From an uncultured Granulosicoccaceae bacterium (GTDB lineage: Bacteria; Pseudomonadota; Gammaproteobacteria; Granulosicoccales; Granulosicoccaceae): 64,000 bases of DNA. The DNA is taken from contig CALGKA010000096.1 in assembly GCA_937927895.1 (NCBI GenBank), positions 27,840 to 91,839 on the forward strand. Direction: 5' to 3'. The notes under the pieces were generated by a model, which saw nothing but the letters and a program-made list of their open reading frames with translations, ran no database searches and had not been told where the DNA came from. A program made the position numbers and the translations under genes. Numbering within the stretch: the stretch's first letter is position 1; each line of letters starts with the position of its first letter. This document shows positions 54,272-63,045 of this stretch, in pieces.

Positions 54272-54613
54272 TGGTCGTTAATAGTTAAGTGAGTGGAGCA
54301 ATAGAAAAATCTTAATGATTTTTAATGCTGAACGAACGCTAAAGCAGTTTAAAAACGCTTTGAAGTTATAAATTTATTCTTTAAAACATGTTTTTATAAC
54401 TTTTTAAAGCTCAACTAAGCTTAAGTACGTTATAAAAAACGTCTTATACAGATGAATTTTGAGTAATTTTTATGCTCTTTAATTATAAAAAGCATGTTTT
54501 TTTGATTAACTGGTGCTTTTTTTGTATTAAAAGCGGTGTAAATCAGTGTTTTTTATTGAATTCAATGAATTAACGATTATAATCCAATCGCCTATAACTC
54601 TCAGGAGAACTTA
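54272..54613 (+). promoter_or_regulatory. AT-rich upstream region with strong promoter of the histone-like gene
   Basis: This 342-bp gap is strikingly AT-rich, with many A- and T-runs of the kind that bend DNA or bind H-NS-like proteins. Near its end TTGAAT (54556-54561) and TATAAT (54578-54583) are spaced 16 bp apart, a near-consensus sigma-70 promoter about 25 bp before AGGAG at 54603-54607. Confidence 0.75.
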
Positions 54614-55066
54614 ATGGCTCGTACCAAGAAGAAAGCAGCCGCAAAAAAACGCGGTCGTGTAGCAGGAAAGAAAAAGGCTACTTCAAAGAAGAAGTCTGGT
54701 TCTAAGAAAAAGGCTTCTAAGAAAAAGAAGTCTAAAAAGAAAGTAAGTAAGAAGAAAGCTTCTAAGAAGAAAGCTTCTAAGAAGAAGGCTTCTAAAAAGA
54801 AGGCTTCTAAAAAGAAAGCGTCTAAGAAGAAGCGTTCTAAGAAGAAGGCTTCCAAAAAGAAGCGTTCTAAGAAAAAAGCTTCCAAAAAGAAGCGTTCTAA
54901 AAAGAAAGCTTCCAAAAAGAAGCGTTCTAAGAAAAAAGCTTCTAAGAAAAAGGCTTCTAAAAAGAAAGCCTCTAAGAAGAAGCGCTCTAAAAAAAAGGCT
55001 TCTAAAAAGAAGGCTTCCAAGAAGAAGCGTTCGAAGAAAAAGTCTTCACGTAAGAAGAAGCGCTAA
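54614..55066 (+). CDS. histone H1-like lysine-rich repeat protein
   Basis: The 150-residue protein is almost wholly Lys, Ser, Ala and Arg. After a short head (MARTKKKAAAKKRGRVAG) it consists of about 23 pentapeptides of the form KKKAS or KKKRS, sometimes with VS or SG. This resembles histone H1 tails and bacterial relatives such as AlgP and chlamydial Hc proteins, so DNA or RNA binding is likely. A good ribosome binding site (AGGAG) and a near-consensus promoter suggest strong expression. The DNA repeat is degenerate in third positions (AAG/AAA, TCT/TCC), which argues for selection on the protein. The repeat number may vary between strains. Confidence 0.88.
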   Translation: MARTKKKAAAKKRGRVAGKKKATSKKKSGSKKKASKKKKSKKKVSKKKASKKKASKKKASKKKASKKKASKKKRSKKKASKKKRSKKKASKKKRSKKKASKKKRSKKKASKKKASKKKASKKKRSKKKASKKKASKKKRSKKKSSRKKKR

Positions 55067-55080
55067 CTGATTTTTCTAAA

Positions 55081-55103
55081 AAACCCTTGTATATCAAGGG
55101 TTT
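55081..55103. terminator. hairpin just after the histone-like gene
   Basis: AAACCCTTG (55081-55089) pairs with CAAGGGTTT (55095-55103) around a 5-nt loop, 15 bp past the stop codon. The stem ends in TTT only, so it is a probable but weak terminator. Confidence 0.5.
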
Positions 55104-55176
55104 AACGATGTTTGGCAGATTGTTAGAGTGTAAAGCTCTGAGCCGAACAGCGTTAAATCAGTCAGTGTTATTCGAT

Positions 55177-55204
55177 GACAAAGGTGGCTTAGGCCACCTT
55201 TGTC
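55177..55204. repeat. perfect 12-bp hairpin in the gap before moeA copy 2
   Basis: GACAAAGGTGGC and GCCACCTTTGTC pair perfectly around TTAG. It is the strongest stem in this 318-bp non-coding stretch (55067-55384) and has no T-tract on either side. It may be a second terminator for the histone-like transcript or a structured 3' end. Nothing else is seen in the gap. Confidence 0.7.
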
Positions 55205-55384
55205 GTGTCTGGGTTTTGCTGTTTAGTTGTTAAGAGTGTTGAGCGAAATAGAAAGCGCTAAGCTTTATATAAGGCTTCACGAATGCGTTACTTATCGTAA
55301 CAAGACTGTGGATAAACTCTTTAATCAGCCAATATAAAGCATGAGGTGCTGCTGTTGTTATGAGTATCTAGCACTACAGACACT

Positions 55385-56656
55385 TCAAAGCGCCGGGTAT
55401 GAATCAAAAAGAATAATAGATACTTGCTCACCTTGCTTTGCACCCGATACGAATTGATCCAAACAAATAAAACAATTGGCCTGAGTCATTGAGCTTAAGA
55501 CGTGAGAATCTTGTAAGCCAGTGGTTGAAACGGTTAGCTCTCCATTTTCATCGTTATAAACCTTTCCGCGCTGAAATTCGAAGCGCCCTGGTTCTTTTTT
55601 TAGCTCACTAAGACTTTTTGCTTGTAAAGATATTGGTGTTTGAAATTTGACACCGGACATCGCTTGTATGGCCGGTATAACAAATTGAATACAGGTAACC
55701 ATGCTTGATACAGGGTTTCCTGGTAATCCGAAATAAAATGCTCCGTTGTGAAGCTTGCCTGATACCAGTGGTTTACCTGGTTTCATTGCGACTTTCCAAA
55801 AAAGTAATTCGCCGCTGTTCTCAAGGGCATCTTTTACGTGATCTGCCTCGCCAACTGAAACACCACCGCTTGAAAGTAGAAAGTCGAATTCAGTGCCTAA
55901 TTCCATCATGCGTTGGAGATCACTGCGATTATCCCTGCAGATTCCAAGATCAACTGTATCGACACCGGCTTTTTTAAGTAGAGATTGAATCGTGATGCGA
56001 TTGCTATCGTAAATTTGACCGCTTTTTAAGGTTTGTTGTGAATCGCATAGTTCATCTCCGGTAGAGAACACACCGACGCGAGCTTTAGCAAAGACTTCCA
56101 CTTGTTCTATTCCCTGCGCGGCTAATAAGCCTATATCTGCAGCCTTTAACGCGGAATTTGCACTGATGAGCTGTTGCTTGTCGGCAATATCATCACCAGG
56201 GTTTCTTATATATTGATTGGTTTTAACCACAGCATTAGTGGTAAATGTGTCAGCGTCTTTGTTAACCAGTTCTTGAATCACAATGGCATCGGCGTTATCA
56301 GGAATTGCAGCCCCGGTGGTGACTCTGACGGCTTCACCTTCTGATAAATGGTTTGTATGAGGGTGTCCGGCAAGGGAGGTTGCAATGATTTTGAAGCGAC
56401 GATCAGTTTTTAGATCTTGCTCCCGGATGGCGTACCCATCCATTGCAGAGTTTCGAAATGGTGGGATATTTCGAACCGCATGACAATCTGTGGCTGTTAT
56501 CCGACCAATTGCGTTTGCAAGTGATACGGTCTCGGTTTTAGTCGTTACCGGTATCAGGCGTAAAATTGCATTGCGTGCCTCATCTATAGTGAGGGCCGCC
56601 TGCGGCTGGTCTGCGCAGGTGTTATTGTTTGAGTCTTTATTATTGTTGTCAGGCAT
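55385..56656 (-). CDS. moeA: MoeA paralogue (copy 2)
   Basis: This is a second molybdopterin molybdenumtransferase-type protein with the same motifs as copy 1: PPFRNSAMDGYAI, VFSTGDELCD, YDSNRITI, SSGGVSVGEADHV and the FGLPGNPVSSMV loop. ATG at 56656 opens a polar, Asn-rich leader (NNNKDSNNN) before the conserved domain; the frame is open to 56797, but that part is unlikely to be coding. It is separate from the mobA-moeA pair and divergent from xerD. Paralogues of this kind may serve different Mo or W enzymes, but nothing here shows which. Confidence 0.92.
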   Translation of the reverse strand: MPDNNNKDSNNNTCADQPQAALTIDEARNAILRLIPVTTKTETVSLANAIGRITATDCHAVRNIPPFRNSAMDGYAIREQDLKTDRRFKIIATSLAGHPHTNHLSEGEAVRVTTGAAIPDNADAIVIQELVNKDADTFTTNAVVKTNQYIRNPGDDIADKQQLISANSALKAADIGLLAAQGIEQVEVFAKARVGVFSTGDELCDSQQTLKSGQIYDSNRITIQSLLKKAGVDTVDLGICRDNRSDLQRMMELGTEFDFLLSSGGVSVGEADHVKDALENSGELLFWKVAMKPGKPLVSGKLHNGAFYFGLPGNPVSSMVTCIQFVIPAIQAMSGVKFQTPISLQAKSLSELKKEPGRFEFQRGKVYNDENGELTVSTTGLQDSHVLSSMTQANCFICLDQFVSGAKQGEQVSIILFDSYPAL

Positions 56657-56806
56657 TGCTAAATCACAAGGTGTACGATTGCAGCGACTAAGAGTGCGCT
56701 GTGTGAAAGCCATGCAATGATATTGCAGTTGCTTATAGACGATTATACGCTCGTGGCTACCAAGTGTGACAATTCGACTCCCGATAATCGGCAGCATGAC
56801 TCGCTG

Positions 56807-57703
56807 GTGTTGCGCAATAATGAATTAATGGAGCGCTTTCGTCATTATTTATGGCTTGAGCGCGGCCTCAGCGACAACACCATCAATTCCTACACCAGTG
56901 ACATAAAGCTTTTCAGTACCTGGCTTTTAGATACCCAATTATCACTCGACGGTGTGGGCGCTGAGCAGGTTTTGGGCTATTTGGCCAAGCGAGTTCACGA
57001 AGGTGCAAGCAGCAGAACCACTGCGCGATTTTTATCTAGCCTGAAAAGATTTTACAATTTGCTTTCACGTGAAAGCATCATACAAAGTGATCCAACGGCA
57101 TTGGTAGAAGCGCCTAAAGCTGGCAGGCCGTTGCCAATGTCACTCAGCGAAGCACAAGTTGAAAAATTGCTACAAGCGCCGGATATCGAAACCGCTGAAG
57201 GCATTCGTGACAAAGCGATGCTTGAATTAACCTATTCTAGTGGTCTGCGCGTCAGTGAGCTAATTTCTTTAACACTGACACAGCTCAATCGGACCGCCGG
57301 GGTTTTAAAAGTTAACGGTAAAGGCAATAAAGAACGCCTGCTTCCGGTCGGTGATATCGCACTGGAATTTCTGGAGCAGTATTTGCACTGGGGCAGAGAT
57401 GAGTTGTTGAAGCGACAACAAGGGTGCGAACAGGTTTTTGTTACAAGGCGTGGCAGTGGTCTTACCCGGCAAGCGTTTTGGTACCGCGTAAAAAAATACG
57501 CCGAACTCGCGGAGATAAAGCAAGATTTATCGCCTCATACTTTACGCCATGCGTTCGCCACTCATTTAGTGAACAATGAAGCAGATTTGAGAGTAGTGCA
57601 GTTGCTGCTGGGCCATAGCAGCATTTCAACTACACAAATTTACACACATGTAGCAGCCGAACGACTAAAAGAGCTGCACAGTGAGCATCATCCAAGGGGC
57701 TAG
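56807..57703 (+). CDS. xerD: site-specific tyrosine recombinase XerD
   Basis: XerD acts with XerC at dif sites to resolve chromosome dimers. The catalytic residues are in SSGLRVSEL (Arg), KGNKERLLP (Lys), HTLRHAFATH (His-x-x-Arg), LGHSSISTTQIYTHV (His and Tyr nucleophile), and SEAQVEKLLQAP is typical of XerD. The frame is open from 56717, but GTG at 56807 gives an N-terminus of exactly the E. coli XerD length before the ERFRHYLWLE core. It is followed by dsbC, as in E. coli. Confidence 0.93.
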   Translation: MLRNNELMERFRHYLWLERGLSDNTINSYTSDIKLFSTWLLDTQLSLDGVGAEQVLGYLAKRVHEGASSRTTARFLSSLKRFYNLLSRESIIQSDPTALVEAPKAGRPLPMSLSEAQVEKLLQAPDIETAEGIRDKAMLELTYSSGLRVSELISLTLTQLNRTAGVLKVNGKGNKERLLPVGDIALEFLEQYLHWGRDELLKRQQGCEQVFVTRRGSGLTRQAFWYRVKKYAELAEIKQDLSPHTLRHAFATHLVNNEADLRVVQLLLGHSSISTTQIYTHVAAERLKELHSEHHPRG

Positions 57704-57881
57704 CGCTGCTCACAGTTAACAAAGTGAATCTATAAGCCGGAATAGGGGCTGAACAGCTTAGATCTAATGCTAAACTTATAGAATTGGTCGCGAACTCCCA
57801 TACCGAATTTTGGTCCAAAATGCAGTGCAAACGATCGTGTGCTTGGCAATATTGATTGTTAAGCGAATATTAGGAAAAATA

Positions 57882-58688
57882 ATGAAACTATATCCAATCT
57901 GTAGCTTGTTGATCATATTGACTGGCAGTATTGCCAATGGAATTGTTAATGCTCAAGAGCAAGCGGCTCCCGCCGACGCTGTAAAGACACAAGCAAGTGA
58001 CGCCACAGTAGCGCAAACTCCTGAGCAAATGTTGCGTGAAAGCATGGCGCGGTTAGCGCCGGGTATGCCGATTACTGCAATTTCTGAATCAGTCATGCCT
58101 GGTGTCTATGAATTGATCAGTGGTGCGCAAGTTTTTTATCTCACACCAGATGGTCGCTACATGTTGGAAGGCAGCATTATTGATCTAGAAAACAAAGTAG
58201 ACATAAGTGAGCAACGTCGTGGTAGTTTGCAAATGAGTTTGATCAACGCAGTACCTGAAGATCAAATGGTAGTGTTCAACAATGAAGCGGGTGATGCGGA
58301 ACGAAGTATCACAGTGTTTACCGATTCTGATTGTGGTTACTGCCAAAAGCTGCATCAGGAAATTGCTGATATCACCGATGCAAACATTCGCGTTAGGTAT
58401 CTATTGTTTCCACGTGCAGGTATAGATTCCGCCTCTTCGCGTGAGCTGCAAAGCGTTTGGTGTGCAGCTGATCAGCAAGCAGCAATGACTATCGCAAAAT
58501 CGGGTGGAAGTTTGCCGGATGCCACGTGTGAAAACCCTATTCAATCACACGTAGACCTCGCACGGCAGGTGGGGTTAAGAGGCACCCCGTTAATTTATCT
58601 TGATAACGGTACAAAAATACCGGGGTATCAGCCTGCGGCCGAACTTATCAAAATGATTAATGAAAGTGAGCCACTCGCGGCTAAATAA
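57882..58688 (+). CDS. dsbC: thiol:disulfide isomerase DsbC
   Basis: DsbC reshuffles wrong disulfides in the periplasm. ATG at 57882, with AGGAA at 57872-57876, opens a signal peptide (to about residue 23, ending VNA). The N-terminal dimerisation domain (YMLEGSIIDLENKVDIS) and the thioredoxin domain with CGYC in DSDCGYCQKLH and the cis-Pro loop LRGTPLIYL follow. A second cysteine pair lies further on (VWCAADQQ, DATCEN). An Ala/Gln-rich linker follows the signal peptide. It shares the xerD-dsbC order and ends in a strong terminator. Confidence 0.94.
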   Translation: MKLYPICSLLIILTGSIANGIVNAQEQAAPADAVKTQASDATVAQTPEQMLRESMARLAPGMPITAISESVMPGVYELISGAQVFYLTPDGRYMLEGSIIDLENKVDISEQRRGSLQMSLINAVPEDQMVVFNNEAGDAERSITVFTDSDCGYCQKLHQEIADITDANIRVRYLLFPRAGIDSASSRELQSVWCAADQQAAMTIAKSGGSLPDATCENPIQSHVDLARQVGLRGTPLIYLDNGTKIPGYQPAAELIKMINESEPLAAK

Positions 58689-58718
58689 TTAGTTTGGTGA
58701 TAATAGCGTAAAGTTGGA

Positions 58719-58757
58719 AAAAATAGCCGGGTCAATTGACCTGGCTATTTTTTTTGC
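58719..58757 (+). terminator. intrinsic terminator of dsbC
   Basis: An AAATAGCC-type arm (from 58721) pairs with GGCTATTT (to 58750) through a slightly bulged stem with a GTCAATTGAC tip, followed by eight Ts. Confidence 0.92.
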
Positions 58758-58775
58758 GCTGAATAATAAGGTGCG

Positions 58776-58828
58776 AAGGCTATTAGGTGGAAAGGCTATT
58801 AGGTGGAAAGGCTTTTAGGCGGAAAGGC
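58776..58828. repeat. 16-bp tandem repeat after dsbC
   Basis: A 16-bp unit (AAGGCTATTAGGTGGA) occurs twice exactly, once with two changes, then partly, between the dsbC terminator and the end of the DUF465 gene. It is non-coding as far as I can see. Confidence 0.85.
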
Positions 58829-58862
58829 GGGTAAGCACGAAGGTTTTTCAGTCGAATGGTGC

Positions 58863-59078
58863 TTAAGCGGGAAGATCCGGCAACACATTACTGCGTAATC
58901 TGACTATGGCATCTTTGAGCTGAAGCTTGCGACGTTTTAGTCGGCTTAGCATCATTTGATCAGCACCAGAGGCGTTCGCAAATTCAGTCACCTGGCGATC
59001 GAGTGCGGCGTGCTCGTCTTCGAGCTGACTCAGTTTTTGTCTTTGATCCAGACGGTCGAGTTCGTCAATATTGCTCAT
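58863..59078 (-). CDS. DUF465 (YdcH-like) small protein
   Basis: This 71-residue protein fits the DUF465 family: a short coiled-coil with LEDEHAALDRQV and the conserved basic turn LKRRKLQLKD. The function of the family is unknown. It lies alone on the minus strand between dsbC and truD. Confidence 0.85.
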   Translation of the reverse strand: MSNIDELDRLDQRQKLSQLEDEHAALDRQVTEFANASGADQMMLSRLKRRKLQLKDAIVRLRSNVLPDLPA

Positions 59079-59258
59079 TCAATATGGCTCTTAGTGCGTC
59101 GTTTGAACATGTGGTCCTCGAATAGGGCAGCTAGTCCCCCGATGTAGTGTCATTGTAAATCTCTGAACGACTTTTCAACCGCAGCCAAGTGAAATTTGTT
59201 TCAGACTGGTTGCGATTGTGGCTCTCATGGGTGAGGATACGCCTGCCATGAATCTTCC

Positions 59259-60320
59259 TTGCAATCCGCGAGTTACGTGAATAATAACCCAAGCCCCGCC
59301 AGCTGTCGCGACGTACTTCCCAAAGCGGTCTTCAAACGACAGGCTGCAGATTTTCAGGTAGTTGAACACCTTGGTTTCGAGCCCGATGCTGAAGGCGCTC
59401 ATATGTGGCTGCAAATCAAAAAAACAGGCCTCAACAGCCGTGACGTATTGGCTGCTCTTGGTCGCGCCTTTAAAGTGCATGAGAAGGATCTGGGCTACTC
59501 CGGGCTTAAAGACAAACACGCAGTGACGATACAATGGATGAGCGTACCGTACCCGCTTACAGAAGAGCTGCCAGCAGCTGATCAAGTGCTTGCAGAGCTT
59601 GAAGGGGTTGAGGTGCTACACGTCACTCGCTCGCTAAAAAAGTTGCGGCTTGGCGTTCATCGGCGCAATAGTTTTACTATTGTACTGCGTGAAATTGAAA
59701 GTGATAAAGAAGGTTTGGAACAACGCCTTAACAATATTGCATCGCGTGGGTTTCCCAACTACTTTGGAACGCAACGGTTTGGTACTGATGGTCGAAATGT
59801 AGATCATGCACGTAGTATGTTTAGCGGTAAGCGAAAACTCACGCGCTTTAAACGATCAATGTATTTATCCGCCGCACGCTCATGGATTTTTAATCAAGTG
59901 TTGGCTAAGCGTATAGAGCAAGATTCTTGGCTACAAGTGTTACCTGGTGAGGTATGCATGCTTGATGGTTCCAATAGCGTGTTCACCTGTGACGTTCCAG
60001 ATCTCGATACTCAACGCCGTTTGGTTGAAAAAGATATACATACCACAGGTCCGTTGCATGGTAGCGGTACAAGCATGGCAACTGATGATGTAGCGGCACT
60101 CGAATTGGCTTGTATACAAGCTGAAGAAGTTATCGCGAAAGGCTTAGAGGCTGCAGGTTTAAAGAATGAACGCCGTGCACTTAGAGCCTTGGCGCATGAT
60201 TTAAAATGGCAATGGTTAGATGCACAAACACTCGAAGTGTCTTTTGGCTTAGCGCGTGGTGTGTATGCCACTTCACTACTCGGTGAAATGGTCGAATTAC
60301 AACAGGCGGAATATTCCTAA
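59259..60320 (+). CDS. truD: tRNA pseudouridine(13) synthase TruD
   Basis: TruD makes pseudouridine 13 in tRNA-Glu. The catalytic Asp lies in YSGLKDKHAVTIQW, and the GFPNYFGTQRFG and FGLARGVYATSLL segments are family marks. Length is 353 residues. The start may be TTG at 59259 or GTG at 59277; neither has a strong ribosome binding site and both leave the core intact. The TAA stop overlaps the djlA ATG by one base. Confidence 0.94.
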   Translation: MQSASYVNNNPSPASCRDVLPKAVFKRQAADFQVVEHLGFEPDAEGAHMWLQIKKTGLNSRDVLAALGRAFKVHEKDLGYSGLKDKHAVTIQWMSVPYPLTEELPAADQVLAELEGVEVLHVTRSLKKLRLGVHRRNSFTIVLREIESDKEGLEQRLNNIASRGFPNYFGTQRFGTDGRNVDHARSMFSGKRKLTRFKRSMYLSAARSWIFNQVLAKRIEQDSWLQVLPGEVCMLDGSNSVFTCDVPDLDTQRRLVEKDIHTTGPLHGSGTSMATDDVAALELACIQAEEVIAKGLEAAGLKNERRALRALAHDLKWQWLDAQTLEVSFGLARGVYATSLLGEMVELQQAEYS

Positions 60321-61177
60321 TGAACTGGTGGGGCAAGCTATTAGGCGGTGGTTTTGGCTTTTTAATTGGTGGGCCAATCGGTGCACTATTAGGCGCGGTG
60401 CTGGGCCATAACTTTGATTCTGGCTTGCAACGACTGCAGCATGAAGAAGATGAAGAGACTTTAAAACCGGGTGCACAGGAACGTGTGCAGGCTGCTTTTT
60501 TTACCGCAACCTTTGCCACCATGGGGCATATTGCAAAGGCAGATGGCACAGTCACTCCTGATGAAATCAAAGTAGCAGAGAGCGTAATGTCGCAGATGCA
60601 GTTATCTGCCGAGCAGCGCAAGGTGGCTATTGAACTGTTTCAGCAGGGAAAAGAACCTGACTATGATCTTAAAGCGGTGGTTGAGCAATTTCGTATCGAG
60701 TGCCGCAGACGTACTAACCTGATGCAAATGTTCATTGAGATTCAGCTGCACGCGGTATACGCCGATGGCAATTCACATCCTGCAGAAGAAAAAGTATTGC
60801 AAGATGTATGTGAGTACCTGAAGTACCCGAAATTTATGCTGCGTCAGATGGAGATTCTTGTGCGCGCAGGTAGAGCATCTGCTGGTGCTCATCAGGGATC
60901 TGCTGGCGGTGGTTCTGGTCGTTCATCAGGGAGTAGATCTGGGGTTGATCGGTCGTCGGGTCTTTCCATTAATGATGCATACCAGTTGTTGGGTGTAGAA
61001 AAAACAGCACAGAAAGATGAAGTTAAACGAGCTTATCGCAAATTAATGAGTCAGCATCATCCAGACAAGTTGGTGGCTAAGGGTCTGCCTCCTGAGATGA
61101 TCGAGCTCGCTACTGAAAAAACTCAGCACATACGTGCGGCTTATGATTTGGTTAAGGGGGCGCGGGGATGGTCTTAG
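60320..61177 (+). CDS. djlA: membrane-anchored DnaJ-like co-chaperone DjlA
   Basis: DjlA is an inner-membrane J-protein that stimulates DnaK. It has an N-terminal glycine-rich transmembrane helix (residues 3-30), a TerB-like helical domain in the middle, a Gly/Ser-rich linker (about 190-212) and a C-terminal J domain with the HPD motif (QHHPDKL). It overlaps truD by one base and is followed by a terminator that begins inside its own 3' end. Confidence 0.94.
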   Translation: MNWWGKLLGGGFGFLIGGPIGALLGAVLGHNFDSGLQRLQHEEDEETLKPGAQERVQAAFFTATFATMGHIAKADGTVTPDEIKVAESVMSQMQLSAEQRKVAIELFQQGKEPDYDLKAVVEQFRIECRRRTNLMQMFIEIQLHAVYADGNSHPAEEKVLQDVCEYLKYPKFMLRQMEILVRAGRASAGAHQGSAGGGSGRSSGSRSGVDRSSGLSINDAYQLLGVEKTAQKDEVKRAYRKLMSQHHPDKLVAKGLPPEMIELATEKTQHIRAAYDLVKGARGWS

Positions 61178-61210
61178 TTTTAAACGGGGGCGTTTGATCC
61201 CCTTTTTTTT
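61164..61210 (+). terminator. terminator of truD-djlA, starting within the djlA 3' end
   Basis: GGGGAT (61164-61169) can pair with ATCCCC (61197-61202), enclosing an inner AAACG/CGTTT stem, followed by eight Ts at 61203-61210. Confidence 0.7.
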
Positions 61211-61585
61211 GTTGCTGGGGTGTCGTTTTTACTTGTCCAGCGGCCGGCTTATGTGTTTATTCGGTGTCTGCCGGCGGCTGACGCGCGAGGCATGCCCTGC
61301 CGGCGACCTTCATTTTTGAAAAGACCAAAAACAATTAAAAGCGCGGAGGCGGGTTCGCGGCGCTCAGGTGATTTAGTTGATAATTGAAAGTTTTCGCGCT
61401 CGTGTGTTTGGTTATTCTTGATTTGATGTTCGATTCATAAACTTCAACGCTCGTTATCTTTTGCTTTTTTCAGGAAGCCCGCCAGCGTGAGCGAGGGACT
61501 AAAGAACTGTGAAACTTAATTATTATCTTGCCTAAAAAAGAACATCATCCTCAAGACTTAAACAGAACACTGAACCTTAGTAACG
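61211..61585. other. non-coding gap between djlA and moaB
   Basis: About 375 bases without a supported gene. The left part is GC-rich with three CCGGC-containing words (61232-61310); the middle has an AGCGC-rich stem-prone patch near 61340; the right part is more AT-rich. It looks like degenerate intergenic DNA or a remnant, but I recognise nothing. Confidence 0.35.
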
Positions 61586-62107
61586 CTAAGTCTCATTCAA
61601 CCTTGGCATTAACATCACTAAATTACACGGCTTGGTGCGGCTATCCAGTTGCTCTGAGATCAGCTTTTGCCACGCGGTTTTGCAGGCGCTGGGTGAGCCT
61701 GGCATTACGAATACATAGGTCGCGTTGGCGACACCTGCCAGTGCTCTTGATTGTAGTGTTGAGGTTTTGATGTCTTCATATGAGAGTACGCGGAACATTT
61801 CTCCGAAGCCTTCGATTTCTTTGTCTAGCAGTGGGCTGATGGCTTCGGGGGTGCCGTCTCGGCCGGTGACTCCTGTGCCGCCGGTGCTAAGTACCACGTC
61901 TACAGCGGGGTCTGCTATCCAATGGCTTAGGGCGGCCCGTATTTGGTATTTGTCGTCTTTGACTATCTCTTTTTGGGTGCACTGATGGCCTGATTCGGTG
62001 AGCTCGGCGACTAATAACTTGCCGGATTTGTCGTCGGCTTCGGTACGGCTGTCCGAGACGGTTAGAACAGCAATATTGAGTGATTTGAAGGTGTTAAAGT
62101 CGGTCAT
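61586..62107 (-). CDS. moaB: molybdenum cofactor biosynthesis protein MoaB
   Basis: MoaB is a MogA-like adenylyltransferase-fold protein of molybdopterin synthesis. The 173-residue protein has [12 protein letters not shown], the molybdopterin-binding [16 protein letters not shown] and [12 protein letters not shown]. It is apart from the mobA-moeA pair and divergent from rluB. In E. coli MoaB activity is not clearly shown, while homologues elsewhere adenylylate molybdopterin. Confidence 0.93.
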   Translation of the reverse strand: MTDFNTFKSLNIAVLTVSDSRTEADDKSGKLLVAELTESGHQCTQKEIVKDDKYQIRAALSHWIADPAVDVVLSTGGTGVTGRDGTPEAISPLLDKEIEGFGEMFRVLSYEDIKTSTLQSRALAGVANATYVFVMPGSPSACKTAWQKLISEQLDSRTKPCNLVMLMPRLNET

Positions 62108-62223
62108 AGTTAGGCGATTGGCTGTTGTTTGAACTCATACTATCAGACGCTTGGCCATGGGGTGTCGAGCTGTGAGAGAATAGCGGTTATTCCTCCTTTT
62201 ATTACTGGCGAGTTCCCTGCAAC

Positions 62224-63045
62224 ATGGCTGAACGGCTGCAAAAACTAATGGCTCGTGCCGGTCTTGACTCGCGTCGTAAGATCGATTCTGCGATCGCGGC
62301 CGGTGAAATAGTACTCAACGGCCAACCAGCAACACTTGGTGATAAAGCCAATGCGGGTGATCGCATTCGTTATGGCGGTAAGCGATATCGGGTACTGGAA
62401 AGTGGTGCAAGACCGAGCCGCGTTATCGCCTATCATAAGCCTGAAGGGCGTGTGACTTCACGATCTGATGAGCGTAACCGGCCCACTGTTTTTGAACACT
62501 TGCCACGTTTGCGATCATCGCGATGGGTAGCGGTCGGGCGGCTTGATTTTAATACCACGGGTTTGCTGCTGTTTACCGATAATGGTGATCTTGCCAATGG
62601 CTTAATGCATCCTTCTTCTGAAGTAGAGCGCGAGTATGCTTGTCGTGTGCGCGGGCCCGTCAGTGATGAAGATCTTAAAAAACTTCAAACCGGTATTGAG
62701 TTAGAAGATGGCCTTGCTCGTTTTCAACGCATTTGGTTTGATGGCGGCAGTGATAATAATCAGTGGTATCGAGTGGTCATTACTGAAGGTCGTAATCGCG
62801 AGGTTCGGCGTATGTGGTCGGCGGCAGGTTATCAGTTAAGCCGTCTTACGCGAGTGCGCTATGGTCCGGTGGAGTTGCCAGCATGGTTACGGGCCGGGAA
62901 AATCACGGATGTTGAAGATGGGCTTTTAACTCATCTTTATCAGATCGCCAAGGTGTCACCCAGGAGTGCGGAGTCGCAGTTACGGCTTGAGATGGATTCC
63001 GCTCGACGTGGACGTAAGAAAGTCATGCGCGGGCGACGTCGCTAG
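62224..63045 (+). CDS. rluB: 23S rRNA pseudouridine synthase RluB
   Basis: RluB makes pseudouridine 2605 in 23S rRNA. An S4 RNA-binding domain (residues 1-60) precedes the RsuA/RluB catalytic domain, with catalytic Asp in VGRLDFNTTGLLLFTDNG and the later EGRNREVRRMW. The C-terminus is basic (RRGRKKVMRGRRR). The 273-residue length fits RluB; RluE lacks the S4 domain. Confidence 0.92.
   Translation: MAERLQKLMARAGLDSRRKIDSAIAAGEIVLNGQPATLGDKANAGDRIRYGGKRYRVLESGARPSRVIAYHKPEGRVTSRSDERNRPTVFEHLPRLRSSRWVAVGRLDFNTTGLLLFTDNGDLANGLMHPSSEVEREYACRVRGPVSDEDLKKLQTGIELEDGLARFQRIWFDGGSDNNQWYRVVITEGRNREVRRMWSAAGYQLSRLTRVRYGPVELPAWLRAGKITDVEDGLLTHLYQIAKVSPRSAESQLRLEMDSARRGRKKVMRGRRR

Noticed and set aside
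54601..55020. Minus-strand frame rich in FFLEAFFLE repeats
   Set aside because: It is the exact antisense of the Lys-rich repeat gene; the plus-strand frame has the promoter, ribosome binding site and histone-like composition.
56807..57703. xerD as a sign of an integrated element
   Set aside because: The motifs and the xerD-dsbC order mark the housekeeping XerD; no attachment sites or phage genes are near it.
46477..58828. Possible CRISPR-like arrays at the two tandem repeats (46477 and 58776)
   Set aside because: The units are 8 and 16 bp, directly abutting and without spacers, and no cas genes are present.
61134..61319. Open frame spanning the djlA end and the GC-rich gap
   Set aside because: It runs through the djlA terminator and shows no recognisable protein pattern.
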